Both the position numbers and the translations under genes were made by a program. Of a stretch of 64,000 nt of DNA, positions 10,342-18,775 are shown one piece after another. The stretch spans positions 1 to 64,000 of the forward strand of contig DATJGF010000196.1 of assembly GCA_035495315.1 (NCBI GenBank), read 5' to 3'. This DNA is from DATJGF01 sp035495315. Lineage in GTDB: Bacteria; Verrucomicrobiota; Verrucomicrobiia; Limisphaerales; UBA8199. Position 1 is the stretch's first letter. Each line of letters begins with the position of its first letter. Below the pieces are notes generated by a model, which searched no databases, had not been told where the DNA came from, and worked only from the letters and a program-made list of their open reading frames with translations.

Positions 10342-11826
10342 TTACTCCATTGCTGCCAGTAGTTCATCCAACGAGAGAGTGGCGAAAGTCGTCGCGTAGT
10401 CGGACATGGCATAGGGGATAACGAGCCGGCGACCCTGCAACAGGCTGCCGCAGGAGTAGACGACGTTGGGCACGTATCCTTCGCGTTCGTTTTCGTTGGG
10501 TGTGATCACCGGTTCACGCGACCGGCCAATGACCCGGGTGGGATCATCACGGTCGAGCAGGAACGCGCCAATGCAGTATTTCCGCATCGGTCCCACCCCG
10601 TGGCTAAGCACCAGCCAGCCGGCTTCGGTTTCAATTGGGGATCCACAGTTGCCCAGTTGAATGAATTCCCATGGGAACTTGGGCGTCAGCACGCGCTGCG
10701 CCGAGTACCAGAAATGCAGGTGGTCGGAATACATCACGTAAATATTTTCGTAATCCTGACGGCTCAGCATCACGTAGTGACCTTCGATTTTCCTCGGGAA
10801 GAGAGCCATGCCCTTGTTTTGCACCGCCGGCCCATTCAGGGTAATAAATTTGAAGTGCAGAAAATCCGGGGTCTCAATGAATTGAGGCAGGATCATTTTC
10901 CCGTCGTAAGCGGTGTATGTCGCGTAATAGGTGCTCGTGCCGTCGTCGTTGCGGAACAGCACAAACCTCGCGTCTTCGATGCCATTACTTTGGGACGGGG
11001 TAGTGGGGAACAAGACGCGCTCGGACAGCCGGGAGTCGGGCGGGAATTTCACTTCGTAATTTGATTGCGCGAGCATCAGGGTTTTTCGGGCGACCGCTTC
11101 GGCTTGCTGATCCCGCTCACCCAGTTGTTCCGTGGCCAGACTCACCGCGGCCCGCAGTTCGTGCAGCGTAAAGGATTCCCCGAGTTGGTGAAGCGCTTCT
11201 CGCGTGAAGTCGCCGACCAATCCCAACTCCCGAAGCTTCCGCTCGAACAGGGCTTTCTCATACGAGGCGTTGGGGACCTGCTCCGGTTCAAGCAAGTAAC
11301 GCGTGGGAGCATTGATAGCGATGTTGCTTTCCGAGTCGAGAGTGCCGGTGCGAAAGGTGATCGAGGAGATATGGCCTTCACCCGTAGCCCGCAGGCTCAG
11401 GACGAAACGCAACGAGCCCGGGGCGAGGTCCGACTGGTCAGGATGGGGCACAATGGAGGGGTTGAACAGCGCCGCCGCCTCGAGCGAATACTCATGGCTG
11501 AAATAGGCGCCCAGCAGCAGCGCCCGTTCTTCCGAAAAATTCGACGCACCGTCCAGCAGCGGGCGGACCAGCTCGAACCGGCTTAAAAGAAATCGCTGGG
11601 TTTTGGCATGGCGCTCGCCAAACTCGGCCTTGACCCTGGTCCAGAGCGCGCGCACTTCGCTTTCCGGAAGGGCGGTCACGTTGGCACAAATGCGAAGGGC
11701 TCGCTCGGCGGCCGTGGCGGGCGCGGCTCCCGGCGAGTCGTTGGCGAGCAGAAACGGCCGCAACAGGACCCTCGTGCGGTCGGGATGCAAGACCACTTGC
11801 GTTCGCCTGAGATTGGCGGTTTTCAT
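10342..11826 (-). CDS. GH130-family glycosidase/phosphorylase
   Basis: About 494 residues from ATG 11826. The frame extends upstream to 11898, but that would overlap the preceding gene; the ATG at 11826 lies 14 bases after its stop and gives MKTANLRRTQVVLHPDRTRV. The C-terminal two thirds match the five-bladed propeller of GH130 beta-mannoside phosphorylases: 'NGIEDARFVLF', 'YYATYTAYDGK', 'KGMALFPRKIEGHYVMLSR', 'GNCGSPIETEAGWLVLSHG' and 'NVVYSCGSL'. GH130 enzymes cleave beta-1,2 or beta-1,4 mannosides, usually with phosphate. The N-terminal ~190 residues are an extra helical domain also seen in GT4-linked GH130 proteins. It forms an operon with the upstream glycosyltransferase. Confidence 0.9.
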   Translation of the reverse strand: MKTANLRRTQVVLHPDRTRVLLRPFLLANDSPGAAPATAAERALRICANVTALPESEVRALWTRVKAEFGERHAKTQRFLLSRFELVRPLLDGASNFSEERALLLGAYFSHEYSLEAAALFNPSIVPHPDQSDLAPGSLRFVLSLRATGEGHISSITFRTGTLDSESNIAINAPTRYLLEPEQVPNASYEKALFERKLRELGLVGDFTREALHQLGESFTLHELRAAVSLATEQLGERDQQAEAVARKTLMLAQSNYEVKFPPDSRLSERVLFPTTPSQSNGIEDARFVLFRNDDGTSTYYATYTAYDGKMILPQFIETPDFLHFKFITLNGPAVQNKGMALFPRKIEGHYVMLSRQDYENIYVMYSDHLHFWYSAQRVLTPKFPWEFIQLGNCGSPIETEAGWLVLSHGVGPMRKYCIGAFLLDRDDPTRVIGRSREPVITPNENEREGYVPNVVYSCGSLLQGRRLVIPYAMSDYATTFATLSLDELLAAME

Positions 11827-11839
11827 TGCAAATTGAGAG

Positions 11840-14119
11840 CTAAGAGACCGGCTGGCTAAAAACGGTGACGGCGTTTTGAGTGAGCCGGAGTTCCGCAAGC
11901 GAAAGCAGGAAGGCCAGGGTGGATTCGGCGCCCTGATTCTGGTTTACTCGGTCCACGTGAAGCGCGTCGCGACAACCGCCAGTATTGGGTGAATACAATT
12001 CCAGCCCCAAATCATTCCAGCCCAGGAACCAATCAAAAGCGCGCTGAGCTTGCTCGTGCCACCAGACTTCGTTCGTGGACCGATAGGCCTCCAGGCAGGC
12101 GGACACCATCGCATGAGCTTCAATCGGCTGCTGATCGAAGTTGGCCCGGGTCCCTCCGCGCGGATAGAAACCATTGCTGCCAATAGGCCGGAAATCGCCG
12201 TTTTCGGCGGTTTGTACCTGGACCAGCCAGCGCAACGCCTCCAACCCACGCTCATACGCTGCCGTGTGGCCAGTCGCCCGGCCGCTCAGGATCAACGCGT
12301 GGGCGAGCTTCGCGTTATCATACGAAAGCACGTCTTCGAACCACGGCCAATCGGGCTGCGCACTGCGGTCAAACAGATCCATCAGCCTCATCATGAAAGT
12401 TTCGCGAGCCTGTTGAGCGAACCGGTCTCCACTCAAGCGCCGCAGATATTCGTCGATTCCCAATAATGTAAATGCCCAGGCCCGTGGTGAGGTGAATCCG
12501 ATGGTCGTCGGCAGAGCGTGCGCGAAGAATTGTCCGCACATGACCTGAAAGCTGCGGTAAGGTGAGCGTCCCACGCCCAGGCCCAATGCCCAGAGCGCCC
12601 GCCCGTGCGAATCTTCTGAGCCCTGTTTGTCCAGCCACCGGCGGTCGAAACTGAGGTGATTGTGAAACCGTTTGGTTTCCGGGTTAAACGCATGGTGCAG
12701 GAACGCCGCGTAGGTGGTGGCCAGCGTTCGCACCCGCTCCGGTTCTTCTTCCATTTCGTCCAACAGCACCGCGAGTATGAAACCACGCGCATTGTCATCG
12801 GTGCAATAACCCTCGGAAAAATTAGGTACGGCAAACAGGGAATGCTGAAAGAGGCCGGTCGAGTCCGTCATCCGCGACAGGTGCTCCAATTTGCAGTCCG
12901 GCAGCTCGCGCGGCTGTTCGTCGAGGGTTTTGAAGGCAAAGGATTTTCGCGACAGCACCGCGCGCTCCAGGCGCGCCAGCTCGAACGACCGCAGGTACAG
13001 CTCCGCCACGTTGCTCCAAACCATCTCGCGCCCAAGCCGATAAGCATTCTTGCGGATGGCAGTCCGGCGCATTTCGTCCGCCAGCAGAGCCTTCACCTCC
13101 CGGGCGATCGCTTTCCCATCGCCGAAGGGCACCAGCACCCCGCGATCCTCCGCCAGCAACTCTTGCGCGTACCAGTAAGGCGTCGAGACGACGACTTTGC
13201 CCGCGCCGAAGGCATAGGCCAGTGTGCCAGAAGTAATTTGCGCTTCGTTCAGATAGGGCGTGAGGTAAAGGTCAGCTGCTCCAATAAACTCTTTCAATTC
13301 CTCGAGCTCGACAAAGCGGTTGTAGAAAATGACGTGTTTTTCGACCTTATTCTTCTTCGCGAGCCGTTCGAGGCTCAGGCGATAGACTTCTCCGTTCTCT
13401 CTTACCAGGTTGGGATGTGTCGCTCCCAAAACAATGTAGACAAGCTTGGGAAATTCCGCGACGATTTCCGGCAGGGCGTTGAGCACGTGTTCGATGCCCT
13501 TGTTGGGCGAAAGCAGGCCGAAGGTGAACAAGACCAGCCGGCCTTCGACGCCGAACTGGTCCTTGTAAAAATTCGGGTCTACGAACGGGATGTCAGGGAT
13601 GCCGTGCGGGATCAGATCGATCTTGGCCAGGGGCGCCTGGTAAATCTCCTGCAACATGCGCCGCCCGCGCTCGGCCATTACCACCAGCCGCGTTGAACGC
13701 GCAATCAGTTCCTGCATGACGCGCCGTTGCTCAGTGCTCGGGGTGCCAAGAATGGTGTGCAAGGTGGTCACAATGGGCATGCGCAACTCCCGCAGCAGCG
13801 CCAGCACATGGCTGCCCGAGGGTCCGCCGAAAATGCCAAACTCATGTTGCAGCGAGACCAGGTCGGTGTTGCTGATGTTGAGGAAATCAGCCGCCCGGAG
13901 ATACGACGCCAGGTCCTGTTCCTCGATTTCGAAGCAAACCTCCTTCGGATACTCATAACCACCGGCGATATCATTGACCGGGACGGCGAGGCACTGGCTC
14001 GACTGATGTTTCTCGGCCACGGCGGAAAGCAGGTCGCGGGTGAACGTCGCAATGCCGCACTTGCGCGGCAGGTAGTCGCCGAGAAACGCTATCTTTCGGA
14101 TTTCAGAGGGTTTTTCCAA
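11840..14119 (-). CDS. Two-domain GT4 glycosyltransferase with C-terminal (alpha/alpha)-barrel-like domain
   Basis: A 759-residue protein. Residues about 8-390 form a GT-B family 4 glycosyltransferase: N-terminal 'CGIATFTRDLL', 'FGLLSPNKGIEHVL' for the nucleotide-sugar domain and 'LTPYLNEAQITSGTLAYAFG' carrying the donor-binding acid. Residues about 400-750 are all-helical with 'FSEGYCTDDNARGFI' and repeated 'LL.LG.A...' helices, like an (alpha/alpha)6 glycosidase or epimerase fold. Such a GT4-plus-helical-domain protein next to GH130 suggests combined synthesis and turnover of a mannose-containing glycan; this is inference. Stop at 11840, then 14 bases to the GH130 start. Confidence 0.9.
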   Translation of the reverse strand: MEKPSEIRKIAFLGDYLPRKCGIATFTRDLLSAVAEKHQSSQCLAVPVNDIAGGYEYPKEVCFEIEEQDLASYLRAADFLNISNTDLVSLQHEFGIFGGPSGSHVLALLRELRMPIVTTLHTILGTPSTEQRRVMQELIARSTRLVVMAERGRRMLQEIYQAPLAKIDLIPHGIPDIPFVDPNFYKDQFGVEGRLVLFTFGLLSPNKGIEHVLNALPEIVAEFPKLVYIVLGATHPNLVRENGEVYRLSLERLAKKNKVEKHVIFYNRFVELEELKEFIGAADLYLTPYLNEAQITSGTLAYAFGAGKVVVSTPYWYAQELLAEDRGVLVPFGDGKAIAREVKALLADEMRRTAIRKNAYRLGREMVWSNVAELYLRSFELARLERAVLSRKSFAFKTLDEQPRELPDCKLEHLSRMTDSTGLFQHSLFAVPNFSEGYCTDDNARGFILAVLLDEMEEEPERVRTLATTYAAFLHHAFNPETKRFHNHLSFDRRWLDKQGSEDSHGRALWALGLGVGRSPYRSFQVMCGQFFAHALPTTIGFTSPRAWAFTLLGIDEYLRRLSGDRFAQQARETFMMRLMDLFDRSAQPDWPWFEDVLSYDNAKLAHALILSGRATGHTAAYERGLEALRWLVQVQTAENGDFRPIGSNGFYPRGGTRANFDQQPIEAHAMVSACLEAYRSTNEVWWHEQAQRAFDWFLGWNDLGLELYSPNTGGCRDALHVDRVNQNQGAESTLAFLLSLAELRLTQNAVTVFSQPVS

Positions 14120-14223
14120 CAGTTAAGAGCATCCACTGCTTTCGGAGAAATGCCAAACTTTAACTGCCTACCAAAGCTCGCTTGCTGGGCTGCGGCGGTG
14201 GGCAACATGTCACCGGCGGCGCT

Positions 14224-14955
14224 TCACGAGCCGCGATGGCGGGACGAAACTTCGTCACAGTCGTGCTCCGGCACACCGGCCCGAGACGTTTCAATGACAT
14301 CGTGCGCGGCGGCATGGCGCACCAGTCCGGCGGTATTGTGAATCTTGAGCTTGTTCATTAGCTGCTGCCGGTGTTTCTCGACCGTCTTGACGCTCAGGTT
14401 CAGTTCGCCTGCAATCTGTTTGTTGGCATATCCTTCAGCGATGAGCTGCAAGACCTCGGCTTCGCGCAGTGAGAGGTGGATGCCGGGGACTTGCTCGGCA
14501 GAACCCGGCTGCGCTGTCGGAGGAGAGGTCCGAGCGTGTAGCGCATGCGCGACGGCGGGACTGAAATACGCGTTGCCGTTTTTCACCTCGCGAATCGCAA
14601 GCACGAGGTCCGCGGCGGAAGACTGTTTGATTAGGTAGGCGGTGGCGCCGGCCTCGATAGCCTGCCGCGCGTGGGCATCCTCGTGATACGTTGAGAGCAC
14701 CAGCACTTTTGCCGACGGAATGGCTTTGAGAATTTGACGCGTCGCTTCCCAGCCGTTCATCGCGGGCATCGCCAGGTCCATGACCACGACCTGAGGTCTC
14801 AACTCCTGCGCCAGGCGTACTGCTTCACGCCCGGTCCGCGCTTCGGCGATTACCGTGATACCGCTATCGGTTGCCAGCAACGCCTTGAGTCCTTGCCGCA
14901 CGATGTCATGGTCGTCAACGAGCAGCACAGTAATGGTTTCGAGCGCAGTATTCAT
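14224..14955 (-). CDS. NarL/FixJ-type response regulator
   Basis: A 243-residue protein with an N-terminal receiver domain (acidic pair D14-D15, phospho-acceptor D60 in 'VVVMDLAMPAMNGWE', K110) and a C-terminal LuxR-type helix-turn-helix ('LSLREAEVLQLIAEGYANKQ', then 'NLSVKTVEKHRQQLMNKL'). It probably activates transcription after phosphorylation. No histidine kinase is adjacent. It lies about 100 bases upstream of the GT4-GH130 pair on the same strand and may control it. Confidence 0.93.
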   Translation of the reverse strand: MNTALETITVLLVDDHDIVRQGLKALLATDSGITVIAEARTGREAVRLAQELRPQVVVMDLAMPAMNGWEATRQILKAIPSAKVLVLSTYHEDAHARQAIEAGATAYLIKQSSAADLVLAIREVKNGNAYFSPAVAHALHARTSPPTAQPGSAEQVPGIHLSLREAEVLQLIAEGYANKQIAGELNLSVKTVEKHRQQLMNKLKIHNTAGLVRHAAAHDVIETSRAGVPEHDCDEVSSRHRGS

Positions 14956-15188
14956 TTTTTTTGGTTTTTCGAGCCCAATGCTCCTCCCTTACAGCGACCA
15001 AATCTATAGGGTCAACGCCCCGCCTACAAACTGACCTCACGCCTTCATTGCTCCTTTGAAAATCTATCCAAAACTGGTTGCAACCCCGTCGCACGGGAGG
15101 TAAGTGTTTTTTGCGCGGCCCGCTGCCGTCGAGGTACACTATTGGTAACCCCCCCCCCACTTTTCGTGCGCCGCCCAAGAGCAGGGTA

Positions 15189-15452
15189 ATGCCAAGAAAC
15201 CGTAAGCACCTTGATGGGGCTAGCGCTGTCATAAAAAAAGCGCCCAAACCAAAAGCCAGAAACCGGCCAACACCGCCCATCTCAAGTAACGGTCCTCAAA
15301 CCAAGAAAAGCGCTAGGCAACCGGGAACCGGGCTGGCCAACCCGACCAGTTCCGATACTTTTCCCCTCGTCGGCATCGGCGCTTCCGCCGGACGGCTCGA
15401 GGCCTTCACCGATATTGGTCATTGCTTTCAGTTCACGAGCAGCAGATGCTGA
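15189..15452 (+). pseudogene. N-terminal fragment of a CheB/CheR-fusion type protein
   Basis: From ATG 15189 an N-terminal tail rich in Lys and Pro leads into 'FPLVGIGASAGRLEAF', the opening strand and loop of the CheB methylesterase domain (usual form: VGIGASAGGLEA, with the nucleophilic Ser in G-A-S). The frame then leaves the family after 'EAF' and stops at 15452; intact CheB-CheR-PAS proteins exceed 800 residues. The Gly after A-G is Arg here. It is best read as a decayed remnant. A run of ten C's lies just upstream (15149-15158). Confidence 0.55.
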
Positions 15453-15455
15453 ACC

Positions 15456-15641
15456 ATGAACAGTCTCCAACACCACGGGCTTCACGAAGCCCATAGACAA
15501 CTTCACCTGCGTATGCAGCGGAGCGGTTTGTCCACGGTCAAAGTTATCGTCACACGCCGAGCCGGAAAAATGAAGTTTAGTTTCACCGGGTCTGAGGACG
15601 AGGTTAAGAAAGCCGAGCAGATTCTCGCACAGTGGAGTTGA
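15456..15641 (+). CDS. Small hypothetical protein
   Basis: A 61-residue frame whose second half 'VIVTRRAGKMKFSFTGSEDE' plus 'VKKAEQILAQWS' looks like a compact beta-beta-alpha fold. It follows the CheB remnant by four bases. I do not recognise the family, and it may instead be part of the same decayed gene. Confidence 0.35.
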   Translation: MNSLQHHGLHEAHRQLHLRMQRSGLSTVKVIVTRRAGKMKFSFTGSEDEVKKAEQILAQWS

Positions 15642-15713
15642 CTGTCGCGTGTGGTGGGGCGTCGGGTAGGCCGTCGGAATCGGTGTCGGCGTTGAGCACT
15701 TCTTTAGCTTCGC

Positions 15714-15983
15714 CTACCTCGGTCCCCAGCCTTTGGGACGGCTGCCCTGTTGTGTTGGTCGTTTGAGCGGGATAAGGTCGGGCATCTGGAAGCTCATGCG
15801 GCCTTCGATAAGTTCCAGCAGCGCCGTATCCGCCGTGCTCAAATTGCCGCCACCTATGATCAGCGGCCGGCGTTCGGTGCCGATGCCGGAGTTCAACTGC
15901 CGAACTCGACTTGAGATCAAATTGACAAGCACATGGCGGTTAGCCACGTTTTCCAACGCTCTTTGGACCAGGGCAGCATTCAT
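15714..15983 (-). CDS. rpoZ: RNA polymerase omega subunit-like protein
   Basis: An 89-residue protein: MNAALVQRALENVANRHVLV, then 'NLISSRVRQLNSGIG', 'RPLII' and 'STADTALLELIEGRMSF'. This follows the omega pattern seen in Verrucomicrobiota: helix with 'VLVN.(I/V)S.RVRQL', then 'AD.AL.E(I/L)IEGK'. Omega binds the beta' subunit and helps RNA polymerase assembly. The ATG overlaps the stop of the upstream osmC gene, so the two are co-transcribed. The usual gmk neighbour of rpoZ is absent. The identification rests on short motifs. Confidence 0.65.
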   Translation of the reverse strand: MNAALVQRALENVANRHVLVNLISSRVRQLNSGIGTERRPLIIGGGNLSTADTALLELIEGRMSFQMPDLIPLKRPTQQGSRPKGWGPR

Positions 15984-16417
15984 GAGTCGCGGGTAAGTTT
16001 GGCGCGCATGGAAATATTGGTGTTAAGCGCGCGGGAAATGGGGCAATTCGCCTTGGCTTGGAGGGCGGCGTCAACGAAATCGCATTCTGCGGCTTTCGGC
16101 ACTCGCGCCGTCACATCTAAATCGATCTGCGTCAAAGTCCATTCCTGGGAGATATATTCCATCTGAACCGTCGCCGTCGTATCGATTTGCCTTGCATGAT
16201 AGCCGGCCTCCTCCAGCTCGTTGGCGAGCGTTAGTGAGAAGCTGCCGGCATGGGCGGCGGCGATTAACTCCGGCGGGTTGACGCCTCGTCGTTTGAGGTC
16301 TCTATGTTTAGGGCAGAGGGTCATCTGCAAGGCCGAGCGGGATGTGTAGTTGGGCGCTTTGGCACGCTGTCCTTTCCCCAACCAACGAACCGACGCCTGG
16401 CGCGTATAGGGTTTCAT
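15980..16417 (-). CDS. OsmC-family protein with the peroxidatic Cys replaced by Ser
   Basis: A 145-residue OsmC/Ohr-family protein. 'VNPPELIAAAHAGSFSLTLA' matches the OsmC 'NPEELIAAAHA(A/G)CF' helix and 'KANCPISRAL' matches the second active-site segment. OsmC reduces organic hydroperoxides with two cysteines. Here the first (peroxidatic) Cys is Ser59 (codon AGC, one change from TGC), while Cys125 is kept. Peroxidase activity should be lost or changed. It overlaps rpoZ by three bases and is divergent from a LysR regulator 150 bases away. Confidence 0.88.
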   Translation of the reverse strand: MKPYTRQASVRWLGKGQRAKAPNYTSRSALQMTLCPKHRDLKRRGVNPPELIAAAHAGSFSLTLANELEEAGYHARQIDTTATVQMEYISQEWTLTQIDLDVTARVPKAAECDFVDAALQAKANCPISRALNTNISMRAKLTRDS

Positions 16418-16472
16418 CGCCCTCAGTTTGGACCGGTGTTCACCCTCACGCTAATACTTAGAAACTAGCTGG

Positions 16473-16493
16473 CCGATAGCTTTCGCGTATCGG
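16473..16493 (+). repeat. Hairpin motif, short copy
   Basis: CCGATAGC-TTTCG-CGTATCGG, close to the hairpin at 6603-6644 but with an imperfect right arm. It lies between the divergent osmC and lysR genes, so it could alternatively be a regulator-binding dyad. Confidence 0.35.
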
Positions 16494-16566
16494 GGCCGGA
16501 GTGCGTCCGGGGCGTCCGCTCCGCCGTTGCTAACGCAAACAAAGCTGTTAAACTGCCGCCCACGTT

Positions 16567-17457
16567 ATGGAACTGCGTCACCTGCGCTACTTCGTGGCGG
16601 TGGCGGAGAATCTTAATTTCACCAAAGCCGCGGCGAAGTTGCATCTAGCCCAACCGTCTCTGACCCGACAGATTCATAACCTGGAAGAGGAAATCGGCGT
16701 TCGGTTGCTAAGTCGTTCCAAGAGCCACGTGGCGCTGACCGAGGAAGGCCGTTGTTTTCTGACAGACGCGCGCCGTATTTTGGCCTTGGCCACGGAAAGC
16801 ATTCTGGCGGTCCAACGGCTGAGCCGCGGCGAAACCGGCGAACTTAACATCGCGTACTTGCCGAATTTCGATTTCGAGTTGCTGCCGGAAACCTTGCGCG
16901 CCTTCCGCCAGGCTTTCCCGCATATCGCACTGAACCTCTTCGACATGAGCCCCGCGGAGCAGTTCCGAGCGTTGGAGGCGCGAAAAATCGATCTGGGCTT
17001 TGTCGGATTGCCTCCTCCAGCCGGAAGCGGCCTTTACTGGGAATGCATAACGCGGCATCGTACGATTGCGGTATTGCCGTCGAAACACCGCCTGGCGCGC
17101 AAACGCCAGGTCAGCCTCACCGACCTCGAAAACATGTTCTTTGTCGGCATGTCGGAGAGGACGCACCCGGGCTTTCGGGATTGGCTTAATCGCACTTGTC
17201 AGCAGGTTGGCTTTACGCCGCGCGTGCTCCAGGATGCCGAACTGGAGGCGGCTTTAATGACTTTCGTGGCGGAGGGTTTGGGCGTCAGCCTGGCCCGCGA
17301 GCACATCAAGAAGCTGCCCCATCCCGGAGTCGTCTTTCGCCCCCTGGCTCCTCCCATCTACGGGGATTACTGCATTGCCTGGAACCGGGCCAACGAGATG
17401 CGGGCGGTGCGCCAGTACATTGAGATCGTAAAAAGTTTCACGGCCCTGGCCCACTAG
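16567..17457 (+). CDS. LysR-family transcriptional regulator
   Basis: A 296-residue LTTR of normal length. Winged HTH at residues 1-60 ('MELRHLRYFVAVAENLNFTK', 'LAQPSLTRQIHNLEEEIG'), a linker helix, then a two-lobed co-inducer domain (about 90-290). The ligand is unknown. Divergent from osmC-rpoZ, the classic arrangement for an LTTR controlling its neighbour, so control of osmC is a reasonable inference. Confidence 0.93.
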   Translation: MELRHLRYFVAVAENLNFTKAAAKLHLAQPSLTRQIHNLEEEIGVRLLSRSKSHVALTEEGRCFLTDARRILALATESILAVQRLSRGETGELNIAYLPNFDFELLPETLRAFRQAFPHIALNLFDMSPAEQFRALEARKIDLGFVGLPPPAGSGLYWECITRHRTIAVLPSKHRLARKRQVSLTDLENMFFVGMSERTHPGFRDWLNRTCQQVGFTPRVLQDAELEAALMTFVAEGLGVSLAREHIKKLPHPGVVFRPLAPPIYGDYCIAWNRANEMRAVRQYIEIVKSFTALAH

Positions 17458-17576
17458 GGGCCCCCCGGGCGTGCCAGCTTTTGCCATTCGGAGCTCACGG
17501 TCCGGGGGCGGGTTTATCCGATTTCAAACCTGTTCACCGCATAACTAAGGTAACTGAGAAGTACGGTTCCTTCGGG

Positions 17577-17619
17577 CCATAGCCTCAAGCTATCATCAAC
17601 ATAACATCAAAGCATTGGG
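17577..17619 (+). repeat. Hairpin motif, copy 2
   Basis: CCATAGC-CTCAA-GCTATC hairpin followed by CAACATAACATCAAAGCATTGGG. The tail CAAAGCATTGG matches copy 1 at 6603-6644. The stem is kept but the loop differs, as expected for a folded RNA or mobile hairpin. Confidence 0.4.
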
Positions 17620-18130
17620 ACTTGTTCGTGTGAGGCAGTATGGTCAAGACTTGGAAACGCACCTAAGAACACTGGTCGGTAGCATCGCGCTGGATCGAGC
17701 AGCGCCTCAGAAGCCACGTATCCCTCAGACCCCCGAGGAGCTGAGGGGTGTCCCCGACTTGAGTATTCCGGCGGTGCGCGACTACGTCACTAAGGAACTG
17801 CTGTTGAAAATCGAGGCGCAGCTGCCAAATGTGGCCGCTTCGAGCCTTGGATTGCGAGCCCTTCGAGATCGTCTGACAATACAAATTTCAGAAGCGAAGG
17901 CGCTCCGCTCGAGATTTCCTGACAGCTTTTTGCACCGCCGGGTTTCCGTTCCTTTGACCAAGCCATGTCCAGAACGACTCTTTGCCATCCCGCTCTCGCG
18001 CCATGGTGCATCGGCACTTCGCTCGCCTACCAATAAGGAGGCGATGAAACCATTCCACCGGTGTCGAACGTGGATCCTGGAGCCCAAGCCCGAATTCTTG
18101 CGCGCCCTCCACAAGTTGTTCGAAAGATGA
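17615..18130 (+). CDS. Hypothetical protein or remnant
   Basis: An open frame of 171 residues starting with TTG. The first ~107 residues ('YGQDLETHLRTLVGSIALDR', 'LRALRDRLTIQISEAKALRS') look like a helical soluble protein. The rest is Pro/Arg/Ser-rich and non-protein-like. No family recognised, no Shine-Dalgarno, and it starts inside the hairpin repeat, so it may be a decayed gene. Confidence 0.3.
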   Translation: MGLVRVRQYGQDLETHLRTLVGSIALDRAAPQKPRIPQTPEELRGVPDLSIPAVRDYVTKELLLKIEAQLPNVAASSLGLRALRDRLTIQISEAKALRSRFPDSFLHRRVSVPLTKPCPERLFAIPLSRHGASALRSPTNKEAMKPFHRCRTWILEPKPEFLRALHKLFER

Positions 18131-18262
18131 GCTGGCTGAAATATCGACTTGTGCTTCCAGGTCAGGAAGTCAAGGGGCAGTCGATGAGATGAGATTGTCA
18201 CATCAATGCCGCTCGTATTCCTGAGCCGTTTCCCACCGGTGGGAGGGTTCATTGTTCCTCGT

Positions 18263-18775
18263 CTATTTCCTGCCAACAACTGAACAACGATAAATCTCGT
18301 CCGTTACGACGAGAGTGATTTCTGGATTGGCTCCGGCGGCCGCCGCCTCCACTTCCACGTCGGAGAAGAACTGGTGGGGCGTGAACCCCGGGTTAAAAAC
18401 GATGAGGACTTGTAACCACAGAGGATTAAATCCGTCGCCCTGGATGGCATTGATCACAGGAAAGAAGTCCTGTTCTTCGTCCAGATCGTTTGTTGCATAG
18501 ATAATGTTGGAGCTCGAGTTGTGCGCGATTATCGGGTCGGAGGCGGGCACCTCGAACATATTGACGGTGAATAATTCACCATCGTAGTAAGCGGGCATCT
18601 GACCTGCGGCGCCCTTCGTGGTTCCCTGAGCTGCATGCGCGACGTTTGTCTGGCCCGGGAATGCGGCCCAGCAAGTATAAACCAACGCCATGGCGATGAA
18701 TACACGCGCCGATTTCCATCCGATGTTCATTTGGTGTTTCCTTACGATCATCTGCATTTTGTTTTTTTCTTTCAT
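18263..18775 (-). CDS. Secreted hypothetical protein
   Basis: A 170-residue protein with a long Sec signal (positive start, hydrophobic 'VFIAMALVYTCWAAFPG', likely cut after 'VAHA'). The mature part has 'AYYDGELFTVNMFEVP', 'NIIYATNDLDEEQDFFPVIN', 'GDGFNPLWLQVLIVFNPG' and 'HQFFSDVEVEAAAAG'. I recall similar secreted proteins of unknown function in soil bacteria; the role is unknown. It is monocistronic and divergent from the kelch gene. Confidence 0.75.
   Translation of the reverse strand: MKEKNKMQMIVRKHQMNIGWKSARVFIAMALVYTCWAAFPGQTNVAHAAQGTTKGAAGQMPAYYDGELFTVNMFEVPASDPIIAHNSSSNIIYATNDLDEEQDFFPVINAIQGDGFNPLWLQVLIVFNPGFTPHQFFSDVEVEAAAAGANPEITLVVTDEIYRCSVVGRK

Noticed and set aside
12656..13696. 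Long plus-strand frame (346 codons) opposite the GT4 gene
   Set aside because: Antisense shadow; the minus strand encodes a clear glycosyltransferase.
15149..15158. Run of ten C's as a phase-variation tract
   Set aside because: It lies outside any intact gene, upstream of a CheB remnant, so there is nothing obvious to switch.
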